Source: Defluviitalea saccharophila
GTDB taxonomy: Bacteria; Bacillota; Clostridia; Lachnospirales; Defluviitaleaceae
Assembly (NCBI RefSeq): GCF_038396635.1
Contig: NZ_CP121687.1
Location: forward strand, 1,922,001-1,986,000
DNA: 64,000 nucleotides
Direction of reading: 5' to 3'
In this document: positions 28,333 to 35,197 of the stretch, piece by piece
Position numbering within the stretch: the first letter of the stretch is position 1
Layout: each line of letters starts with the position of its first letter
Notes under the pieces: generated by a model
Seen by the model: the letters and a program-made list of their open reading frames with translations, nothing else
Told to the model about the DNA's origin: nothing
The model's database searches: none
Program-made: the position numbers and the translations under genes

Positions 28333-29511
28333 TTGAGTAGGGAATATTATAGAGCTTACATAATTTTAAAACAAGATACAAGGGGCTACTCTTTTTCAAA
28401 CAAAGAACCTTCCGGGTACTGTAAAATTGATGCTTATGGAGACAAGGCTAAAATACAAGTCTATGTACAGGATTTAAAACCTATTCCTAAAGAAAAAGGC
28501 TATAAACTCTCGCTGCTTGCGAACTTGCCCGCAGGTCCCAGAATAGTGCCTGTTGAGTCTTTTTATGTGGATGAAAAGGGAAAAAGAGATATTAAAATAA
28601 GTACCGAAAGAAATAATATAGGGGGAAGCGGTCTTTCCATAGAACAGTTTGAAGGAGCAGTGATATCAGTAGAAGATCCTGCCTCTTCCCATCATGTTCC
28701 TTTGGTTGGTTTTAAGAAAGAAGCTTTTGCATGGAAACACTTAAGAGATAATATAAAAGAAGATATAAAACATGAATCCAAAGAAAAAGCGAGAATAGAA
28801 GAAAATAGAACGCTAAAAATAGAAGAACCGGTAAAAGAGACTGAAACCATAGAAAGGATACAAGAAGCTAAAAATATAGAACCAGTAGAAGAAATAAAAG
28901 AAGATCAAGTAGTAGAAAAGGTAGAACCAATAGCGCCGGCAGAAACCGTACAAACAGTAGATGCCAATGAGCCCATAGAAACAGCGGAATCGGATTTTGA
29001 AGCCTCCATGGAAGTAGCAGAATCCAACTTTGAAGCATCAGAAGTAGCAGAATTATTACCGTCAGAAGAATCTACAGATTTTTTTTCATATTTTACCCCG
29101 GATACTCATAAAGAATTTCAACGAAACAAACCTAAAAGAGAGAATTTCTTAAATAAAATTCTGCGAGAAAATATGAAAATGAATCCCTTTGAACGGAATA
29201 AAGAATATATGGAGTGGTACAGGATCTCTTATGAAGAACTGCCCATGATTCTAAATTACCCCTGGAGATGGTACAGTAATCCCTATCTTTTAATCGGTGC
29301 CAAGAAGTATAATCATCTTTTATTAGGAAGAAATACACAGCTTAATACCTATTGTTTAGCTGTTCCTGATCTTTATTTCCCCGCTGCGAAAGAAAGAGCC
29401 AAAGTTTATGGGTTTAATTATTTTCTCTGCTGCAGAGACACAAGACCTGCCCCTGGAGAATATGGATACTGGATCATGGACTTACCACCTATTAATTTTG
29501 AACTTGATTAA
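28333..29511 (+). CDS. Conserved protein of unknown function with acidic linker
   Basis: I do not recognise this 392-residue protein with certainty. Three parts can be seen. Residues 1 to about 140 look like a globular beta-rich domain (YYRAYIILKQDTRGYSFS, KLSLLANLPAGPRIVPVESF) with FEGAVISVED near its end. Residues 140-255 are a low-complexity linker of Glu, Val, Ala and Pro with repeats such as VEPIAPAETVQ and VAESNFEAS. Residues 270-392 form an aromatic-rich domain (MEWYRISYEELPMILNYPWR, YNHLLLGRNTQLNTYCLAVP, EYGYWIMDLPPINFELD). There is no signal peptide or membrane segment. The start is TTG with GGGGGAG upstream. Standing alone between two terminators, it may be a spore- or envelope-associated clostridial protein, but this is a guess. 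Confidence 0.75.
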   Translation: MSREYYRAYIILKQDTRGYSFSNKEPSGYCKIDAYGDKAKIQVYVQDLKPIPKEKGYKLSLLANLPAGPRIVPVESFYVDEKGKRDIKISTERNNIGGSGLSIEQFEGAVISVEDPASSHHVPLVGFKKEAFAWKHLRDNIKEDIKHESKEKARIEENRTLKIEEPVKETETIERIQEAKNIEPVEEIKEDQVVEKVEPIAPAETVQTVDANEPIETAESDFEASMEVAESNFEASEVAELLPSEESTDFFSYFTPDTHKEFQRNKPKRENFLNKILRENMKMNPFERNKEYMEWYRISYEELPMILNYPWRWYSNPYLLIGAKKYNHLLLGRNTQLNTYCLAVPDLYFPAAKERAKVYGFNYFLCCRDTRPAPGEYGYWIMDLPPINFELD

Positions 29512-29541
29512 AAACTCTAAATACTGTAAATATAATGGTTT

Positions 29542-29574
29542 AAAAAGAATGTGTTTCATGCACATTCTTTTTTT
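29542..29574 (+). terminator. Terminator after the unknown gene
   Basis: AAAAAGAATGTG and CACATTCTTTTT form a 12-bp stem with a 7-base loop and a run of T. Confidence 0.88.
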
Positions 29575-29617
29575 ATATTACGTAAAAACTATATTAAAAA
29601 ACTAAAGGAGTAGTACA

Positions 29618-30571
29618 ATGCATATTCGACTAGGTTATGTAGCCATTGCTTTAAATCTTCCTAATGTAACTTCTTCAAGTCATGTTACTTTTACAAGATA
29701 TGAAAAATTAATATCCGATGAAGAAAGGATCAATCTTTTAAAAAAAGTTACCCTTTCTAATTTAAATGATTTATATACCATTTTAAAATATAATATTGAA
29801 CACCAAATTCATTTTTATCGCCTTACATCCCGTCTTGTCCCTCTAGCCACCCATCCTAAGGTGAAAGACTGGAGGTACAGAACATTTTTTAAAGAGGATT
29901 TTAGAAGGATAGGGGAGCTTATAAAAAACCACGGTATGCGAGTGGATACCCATCCAGACCAGTTTAATGTGTTAAATAGCGCAAGAGAGGAAGTGGTGGA
30001 GGCTACCATCAGGGACCTTTTGTATCATCATGCTTTATTTGAAGATATGGACTATCCTATGGGAAAGATGGTTCTTCACATTGGCAGTACCCAGGGAGGC
30101 AAAGAAAAGGCAATAGAAAGGTTTATAGAGAATTTTAATAAAGCCCCCAAAGAGATTCGGGATAAACTGATTTTAGAAAATGACGATAAAAGTTTTACGG
30201 CAAAAGAAGTATTATCCATATGTAAAGCCGTTAAAGCGCCCATGGTATTGGACATACACCATCATTTATGCAATAATGATGGAGAAGAGCTTGATTTAGA
30301 AGAAATCTTTTCAACATGGGAAGGTACATCCCTTCCGCCTAAAATCCATATTTCAAGCCCCAAAGATGGCCCAAAGGACAGAAGACATGCGGACTATATC
30401 AATCCCATGGATTTTATTCATTTTATAGAAAAAGCAAAAGAATTGAATACAGACATAGATATTATGCTAGAATCAAAGAAAAAGGATTTATCCCTCTTTG
30501 CTTTAGTAGAAGATATTAAAGCATTAAGGCCTGAGTGGACCTGGGTAGATCAAAGTACATTAGAAATCTAA
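29618..30571 (+). CDS. uvsE: UV damage endonuclease UvsE
   Basis: A 317-residue TIM-barrel DNA repair endonuclease of the UvdE/UvsE family, which nicks DNA 5' to UV photoproducts. The N terminus MHIRLGYVAIALNLPNVTSS and the metal-binding segments VDTHPDQFNVLNS, MVLHIGSTQGGKEKAI, ILENDDKSFT, VLDIHHHLCN and HISSPKDGPKD are all characteristic. In spore formers it protects genomes of dormant cells. AAAGGAG precedes the ATG; trmB follows after 18 bases and is probably cotranscribed. Confidence 0.95.
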   Translation: MHIRLGYVAIALNLPNVTSSSHVTFTRYEKLISDEERINLLKKVTLSNLNDLYTILKYNIEHQIHFYRLTSRLVPLATHPKVKDWRYRTFFKEDFRRIGELIKNHGMRVDTHPDQFNVLNSAREEVVEATIRDLLYHHALFEDMDYPMGKMVLHIGSTQGGKEKAIERFIENFNKAPKEIRDKLILENDDKSFTAKEVLSICKAVKAPMVLDIHHHLCNNDGEELDLEEIFSTWEGTSLPPKIHISSPKDGPKDRRHADYINPMDFIHFIEKAKELNTDIDIMLESKKKDLSLFALVEDIKALRPEWTWVDQSTLEI

Positions 30572-30589
30572 TACAAAAGGAGAAATACT

Positions 30590-31231
30590 ATGCGTCTTAG
30601 AAAGAAAAAAGGGGTGGAGGAATTACTCACCGAATTTCCTAATGTCATTACCAATGCCAATGAATATTTGGGGCGGTGGAAAGAGTTATTTCTTAATGAC
30701 AACCCATTACACTTAGAGATCGGGATGGGAAGAGGAGGGTTTTTAGCGGCTTTATCGAAAAAGAATCCTTCCATTAATTATATTGGAATGGAAAGGGTTG
30801 CGACTTTGGTATACGATGCAGTGATAAAACTGGGGGACTACAACCCGGAACATTTAAAATTCATTTGGAATAATGCTCACAATATAGAAGAAATCTTTGC
30901 AGCTTCAGAAATAGATAGAATTTATTTAAATTTTTCTGATCCTTGGCCAAAGGCGAGACACGCTAAAAAACGGCTTACTCATAGAGGATTTTTAGAAAAA
31001 TACGAGCTCATTTTAAAACCTCAGGGGGAACTTCATTTTAAAACCGACAATGAAGGACTTTTTTTATTCTCCATAGAAGAGCTCAAGGAAAAGAATTGGA
31101 CACTTAAAAACATCAGCTATGATTTGCATAAGGAGAATATGGAGGATAATGTCCTTACGGAGTATGAAAAAAGATTTATAGCCCAAGGGAAAAAGATATT
31201 TCGCTTGGAAGCTATTTCTCCAAAACAATAG
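30590..31231 (+). CDS. trmB: tRNA (guanine-46 N7)-methyltransferase
   Basis: A 213-residue SAM-dependent enzyme. The SAM motif is HLEIGMGRGGFLAAL, and NFSDPWPKARHAKKRLTHRG and FKTDNEGLFLFSIEEL are diagnostic of TrmB. The last codons (Lys-Gln-stop) are part of a long hairpin shared with the opposing gene at 31250. AAAGGAG lies 8 bases before the ATG. Confidence 0.95.
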   Translation: MRLRKKKGVEELLTEFPNVITNANEYLGRWKELFLNDNPLHLEIGMGRGGFLAALSKKNPSINYIGMERVATLVYDAVIKLGDYNPEHLKFIWNNAHNIEEIFAASEIDRIYLNFSDPWPKARHAKKRLTHRGFLEKYELILKPQGELHFKTDNEGLFLFSIEELKEKNWTLKNISYDLHKENMEDNVLTEYEKRFIAQGKKIFRLEAISPKQ

Positions 31232-31260
31232 GAAGCCTTTTATGGCTTCCTATTGTTTTG
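31221..31260. terminator. Bidirectional terminator made of the ends of two convergent genes
   Basis: CAAAACAATAGGAAGCC (31221-31237) and GGCTTCCTATTGTTTTG (31244-31260) form a perfect 17-bp stem around TTTTAT. Each arm includes the last codons and the TAG stop of one of the two convergent genes. Confidence 0.85.
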
Positions 31261-32047
31261 CAATATATGCAGCTGCTTCTTTAACTTTGTCTTGATGGAT
31301 TTTTTGCATCGTGTTGGTACCGTGGGTTCTGCTGTTTAAGAAGTGGATATCCACATGACCATCTATACCGTTATTTTTTACGGCATCAAGATTTTGTCCT
31401 CTGCCGTATCCACCGCTTCTGCCGTCTACAACCTGTACAGCAGGCTTTGAGTCCACTCCGGCATGGGGCATAGCTGTCATAGACCCAGCAATAAGATTAC
31501 CGTCTACTTCAACTACAACCGCCCGTCTTTCCCAGCTGAATCCGCCCCAGATCTCTTTCATAATTTTTGTATCTTCTTTGGTTAAAGTTTCTACATCCGC
31601 ATGATTTGTGCCGAAGGTTCTTTTAATCATAAAAGATTTACCTGTCTTTATGTCAGTTACTTTAGCATTTTTTCCTCTGGGGAATATGTACTGAACCTTT
31701 TTAAACCAATCTAAAGCACCCTTTAAAGGAGCATCTGTTGAAGCAGTCTTTAAAGCAGTACTGGTATTTCCAAATAAAGCACTGTAAGTATTATTGCCAA
31801 CGATTCCGTCTACTGTAAGCCCTTTTGCTTTTTGATATGCTTTAACGGCATCGGTAGTAATAGAGCCATAGTAACCGGTCGCTGTAGGGTAATTAAAATA
31901 TCCTAAATTTTTAAGCTCTGTTTGAACCTTTTTAACTTCCGTTCCGCTCATCCCCTGTTTAAGAAGTAGGGCGGAAGCACTTTGAGGTACTATAAGAACA
32001 GATGCTACTAATAATCCCGCCATCCATTGTTTAATCTTTTTACTCAT
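31250..32047 (-). CDS. Secreted peptidoglycan-binding protein with uncharacterised C-terminal domain
   Basis: A 265-residue exported protein. A signal peptide ends near residue 26 (IVPQSASA). A PG_binding_1 domain follows at about residues 30-90 (LKQGMSGTEVKKVQTELKNL, YGSITTDAVKAYQKAKGL). The C-terminal region of about 150 residues includes KTGKSFMIKRTFGTNHADVE, SWERRAVVVEVDGNLIAGSM, MPHAG and HVDIHFLNSRTHGTN; the paired histidines and aspartates suggest a metal or hydrolase fold, but I do not recognise its name. Probably acts on or in the cell wall. AGGAGG precedes the start on the minus strand; promoter TTTACA-17-TAAAAT lies at 32125-32097. Confidence 0.85.
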   Translation of the reverse strand: MSKKIKQWMAGLLVASVLIVPQSASALLLKQGMSGTEVKKVQTELKNLGYFNYPTATGYYGSITTDAVKAYQKAKGLTVDGIVGNNTYSALFGNTSTALKTASTDAPLKGALDWFKKVQYIFPRGKNAKVTDIKTGKSFMIKRTFGTNHADVETLTKEDTKIMKEIWGGFSWERRAVVVEVDGNLIAGSMTAMPHAGVDSKPAVQVVDGRSGGYGRGQNLDAVKNNGIDGHVDIHFLNSRTHGTNTMQKIHQDKVKEAAAYIAKQ

Positions 32048-32096
32048 TGGTTGCTCCTCCTTGGCTGTCTAGATTACATAATATATTTACATGTTT

Positions 32097-32125
32097 ATTT
32101 TATTACAAAATTATTAATTTGTAAA
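32097..32125 (-). promoter_or_regulatory. Promoter of the peptidoglycan-binding protein gene
   Basis: On the minus strand: TTTACA (32125-32120), a 17-bp spacer and TAAAAT (32102-32097). Confidence 0.6.
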
Positions 32126-32239
32126 CCCTTTTTTAATAGTTTTGTAATAAATGATAAACATTTCACAGGAACAAATTAAAAAGCATATAATATTATGAAT
32201 GGAATGATGTGTGTAGGGATATAGAATTGGGGCGAGAGT

Positions 32240-32422
32240 ATGAAATTACATGAAAAAATTCGATTAAAAGCAAGATTGTATGGCTACGGGCATAAGAATG
32301 CTAAGGCCTTTTCGCGTAAAATTGTTAAAAAAATAGATGAAATGGATAAATACTTAGAAAAGAATATCAATGTACCGGGAAAGAAGAAAAAGAAGAAGAA
32401 AGAAAAAGAGAAAGAAGAATAA
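32240..32422 (+). CDS. Small basic protein, function unknown
   Basis: A 60-residue protein with a helical N-terminal part (KLHEKIRLKARLYGYGHKNA) and a C terminus rich in Lys and Glu from about residue 48. It has a promoter (TTCACA 32162-32167, 18-bp spacer, TATAAT 32186-32191), a GGGGCGAGAG site before the ATG, and its own terminator directly after the stop, so it is probably a real gene. I recognise no family. The basic tail could bind nucleic acid, but this is only inference. Confidence 0.65.
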   Translation: MKLHEKIRLKARLYGYGHKNAKAFSRKIVKKIDEMDKYLEKNINVPGKKKKKKKEKEKEE

Positions 32423-32449
32423 AAAAATCAACCCGGAGGGTTGATTTTT
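32423..32449 (+). terminator. Terminator after the small basic protein gene
   Basis: AAAATCAACCC and GGGTTGATTTT form an 11-bp stem with loop GGA and a T tail. Confidence 0.88.
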
Positions 32450-32466
32450 AAGTGTTTTGGGTTATT

Positions 32467-33471
32467 TTACAGGAGATACTCTAAAACTAAAGTAAATAGC
32501 ATAAAAGCAATATATAGTACGATAGATACCCATACCGGCCAATTAAAGACTTTTTGCCTAGAAGGTTCTAAAAGTCTGATATCATTTTCGTGTTCGTCAG
32601 GTACCGACTCAATAAAGACCTTTTGATCAGTAGTTTCTATAGGTTCTTTAAAATTTTCTTGCTTTAAACTCTTTTTAACATAAAGATCCCTGAGGGCGTA
32701 TATTAAAACGCCGGCAATAGGGGTTATAATCAACGCAACAACAGAAATAGCGCCTAAACTTATAAGTTTTTCAATAAAGCTTGGTTCATGGGTAAGCGCA
32801 GATAGATCCTGATTAAATGTTTTAGTCATAAACATAAGAAGCTTCTGCATAAGAACCTGTGAACCGTTAATCGTAAAGTGGGCAACCATTGAAGGAATAA
32901 TCGAATCCGTAAGTCTAACCATATAGGCAAATAGCGCCCCCAAAGCAAAGGCATATAAAAATTGCTGCAGGTTTAAGTGAAGCATTCCAAAGAATAGTCC
33001 ATTAAGAAGCATTGCTTTTTTAATATCCACCCCATCATATCCAGAGAGCAGAATCCCTCTCATCGTTATTTCCTCACATATGGCAGGGGTAAGGGCAACA
33101 ATCGCCAGCATTAAAAGAGTAGGATAAGCGTCCATTTGATTGATTAAATCGGCAACGTCATTCGTAAAAAACAAGCTGGTAATCGCTGATAAAACCATCA
33201 TTAAAGGTTGAATAAAAATAGCAATAAGAAAGGAAAATAAAACAGTAAGCCAGCCTGGCCAATTAAGTCGAAGAGTCTTTTTAACAGACTCTTTTGTTAT
33301 GATAAAGTATAGAATCGTAGGAATAAGCAGCAGAATAATTTGTCCCAGTAGGAGTATTCCGGGAAGAGGAACATTTAGAAAGGAAAGCACCAAGGATAAA
33401 AACAAACCTCCAAATATCCCGATAACAATTAAGCTTCCTGCAAAAATATTCGATTTAAGGGTTGAATTCAT
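32467..33471 (-). CDS. CPBP family intramembrane glutamic protease
   Basis: A 334-residue multi-pass membrane protein of the CPBP (CAAX protease and bacteriocin-processing) family. The signature EEITMRGILLSGY with the Glu-Glu and Arg, and the second motif FFGMLHLN with its histidine, are present. About eight hydrophobic segments are visible and a charged cytoplasmic stretch (KKSLKQENFKEPIETTDQ) lies before the last one. Substrates are unknown. It is 13 bases downstream of the AI-2E family gene on the same strand and probably cotranscribed. Confidence 0.9.
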   Translation of the reverse strand: MNSTLKSNIFAGSLIVIGIFGGLFLSLVLSFLNVPLPGILLLGQIILLLIPTILYFIITKESVKKTLRLNWPGWLTVLFSFLIAIFIQPLMMVLSAITSLFFTNDVADLINQMDAYPTLLMLAIVALTPAICEEITMRGILLSGYDGVDIKKAMLLNGLFFGMLHLNLQQFLYAFALGALFAYMVRLTDSIIPSMVAHFTINGSQVLMQKLLMFMTKTFNQDLSALTHEPSFIEKLISLGAISVVALIITPIAGVLIYALRDLYVKKSLKQENFKEPIETTDQKVFIESVPDEHENDIRLLEPSRQKVFNWPVWVSIVLYIAFMLFTLVLEYLL

Positions 33472-33484
33472 TCTTACACCTCTT

Positions 33485-34720
33485 TTAAGATAGATCTTTT
33501 ATTAAGCCTTTTTTCTGTAATCGTTTTTCTACCCATCTGTTAAACACTGTACGAATCACTGCAAAAGTAGGCACACCGATTAGCATCCCTAATACGCCTA
33601 AAAGGGCACCTCCGACCATAATGGAGAAAATTACCCAGAAAGGACTTAGCCCTGTGGAGTCTCCTAATATTTTTGGTCCCAGAATAATTCCGTCAAATTG
33701 CTGCAAAATAAAGATAAACAAGCTTACCCAAAGGGCATCTATGGGACTGACCAAAAGGGTAATTAAAATTGCAGGAATGGCACCGATAAAAGGGCCAAAA
33801 TAAGGAATCATATTTGTAATACCAACGATTACTGAAAGAAGTAACGCATAGGGATTTTTTAAAAACAACATACCGATAAAGCATAAAATACCAATGATAA
33901 AGGAGTCAATAAATTTTCCTACAAAAAACCTATTAAACATAATATGGCTTTCTTCTGCAATAGAGAGTATTTTGTTTGCAGTTTCTAGATTAAAAATAGC
34001 ATATATGGTATCTTTGATTTTTTTAATAAATCCTTCTTTTTCATTTAATAAATAGAACCCTATCATAAGACCCAGAAGAATATTTAAGAAACCTGAGGTA
34101 ATTCCTACAGCACTATTAAGAATATATGTGAAAACCTGATTTAATATTAAACTGGATTTTTGAATCAAAGGATCTATATTGCTGTCGATAATGGATTTAA
34201 AATCATAATACTCAATAGAATTGTAATTGATCAAAAGCTGCTCGAGATTTTTTTCCAAAACAGCTAAGTTACTGGGCGCTTTTTGGAATAAGTCTACGAT
34301 GCTTTGATAGATTTGAGGAATGACATAAATAAATACAAGGCTTAAAAAACCAAATACACTTATATAAACAATTAAAATGGATAAAATACGTCTAAGCCTG
34401 GAACGTCCTTTACGCTTATCTAATGTTTGAAGCCATAATTCTACTTTATTGATGGCTGGATTTAAAATATATGCTATAAAAAAACCGTAGATAAAGGGAG
34501 TTAAAATGCGATAGGCCTTTCCTAAAAAATAAGATACATACTGAGCGATGATGTCAATATTACCGATGACCTTTTCAAATAAAACAGTCATTGATAAGAC
34601 TAGAAAAGCGTATAATCCTATTTTAAAATAGTTTGCATCCCAAGGCATTTTTTTCAAGTTGACCACTTCCTCATCTGTTGGTATTATAAATACAGTATCA
34701 TAGGATAATTTTTTGGTCAA
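33485..34720 (-). CDS. AI-2E family transporter-like membrane protein
   Basis: A 411-residue membrane protein of the AI-2E/PerM family (UPF0118). Seven to eight hydrophobic segments are visible, with the family's central soluble region of about residues 150-220 (YQSIVDLFQKAPSNLAVLEK), and the conserved motif VVGITNMIPYFGPFIGAIPA followed by ILGDSTGLSPFWVIFSIMVG. Members transport small solutes or ions; the substrate is not predictable. The second member of the family in this window is ytvI at 47086. Confidence 0.88.
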   Translation of the reverse strand: MTKKLSYDTVFIIPTDEEVVNLKKMPWDANYFKIGLYAFLVLSMTVLFEKVIGNIDIIAQYVSYFLGKAYRILTPFIYGFFIAYILNPAINKVELWLQTLDKRKGRSRLRRILSILIVYISVFGFLSLVFIYVIPQIYQSIVDLFQKAPSNLAVLEKNLEQLLINYNSIEYYDFKSIIDSNIDPLIQKSSLILNQVFTYILNSAVGITSGFLNILLGLMIGFYLLNEKEGFIKKIKDTIYAIFNLETANKILSIAEESHIMFNRFFVGKFIDSFIIGILCFIGMLFLKNPYALLLSVIVGITNMIPYFGPFIGAIPAILITLLVSPIDALWVSLFIFILQQFDGIILGPKILGDSTGLSPFWVIFSIMVGGALLGVLGMLIGVPTFAVIRTVFNRWVEKRLQKKGLIKDLS

Positions 34721-34746
34721 TGGAACATTTTTTTATAAATTAGGTA

Positions 34747-34775
34747 TTGCAAAATGTAATTATACATGCTATAAT
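34747..34775 (+). promoter_or_regulatory. Promoter of tRNA-Lys/tRNA-Leu
   Basis: TTGCAA (34747-34752), a 17-bp spacer and TATAAT (34770-34775), 28 bases before tRNA-Lys. Confidence 0.75.
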
Positions 34776-34803
34776 GTTCTTCGCTTGGTAAATTTAATCG
34801 TTT

Positions 34804-34876
34804 GCGCTATTAGCTCAGTTGGTAGAGCACCTGACTCTTAATCAGGGTGTCCGGGGTTCGAGCCCCCGATGGCGTA
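34804..34876 (+). tRNA. tRNA-Lys (CTT)
   Basis: Acceptor GCGCTAT pairs with ATGGCGT using two G-U pairs; anticodon loop CTCTTAA gives CTT. CCA is not encoded. Confidence 0.9.
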
Positions 34877-34880
34877 CTTT

Positions 34881-34963
34881 GCGATTGTGGCGGAATTGGC
34901 ATACGCGCTAGACTAAGGATCTAGTGGTCCTAGACCTTGGGGGTTCGAGTCCCCCCAATCGCA
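34881..34963 (+). tRNA. tRNA-Leu (AAG)
   Basis: Acceptor GCGATTG pairs with CAATCGC; anticodon loop CTAAGGA gives AAG; long variable arm as in leucine tRNA. CCA is not encoded (CTA follows). Confidence 0.93.
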
Positions 34964-34971
34964 CTAATATA

Positions 34972-35004
34972 AAAAGATATCTCGTTTTATGAGATATCTT
35001 TTTT
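34972..35004 (+). terminator. Terminator after tRNA-Leu
   Basis: AAAAGATATCTC and GAGATATCTTTT form a 12-bp stem with a 7-base loop and a T run. Confidence 0.88.
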
Positions 35005-35005
35005 G

Positions 35006-35197
35006 TTTTAATACTTTACATTTCCTACATCATTTGATTTATAATGTTATAAGTTTTTTAGATTCAAAAGTCGTCGACCCCCGGTGATGCAAAAAGACTA
35101 GGGGGTCGACGACTTTTTATTGCATTTGTGAGGGATAATTGATAAAATTAATATCATAAAGCAGAAACAACAGATAAAAAATGTTGATTTTACTGCT
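35006..35197 (+). promoter_or_regulatory. CRISPR leader with a 17-bp perfect hairpin
   Basis: AT-rich region of about 190 bp directly before the first repeat. It includes AAAAGTCGTCGACCCCC (35066-35082) and GGGGGTCGACGACTTTT (35101-35117), a perfect 17-bp stem around an 18-base loop. The remaining leader (35118-35197) is AT-rich with no gene. Position before the intact-repeat end supports its role as leader. Confidence 0.75.
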
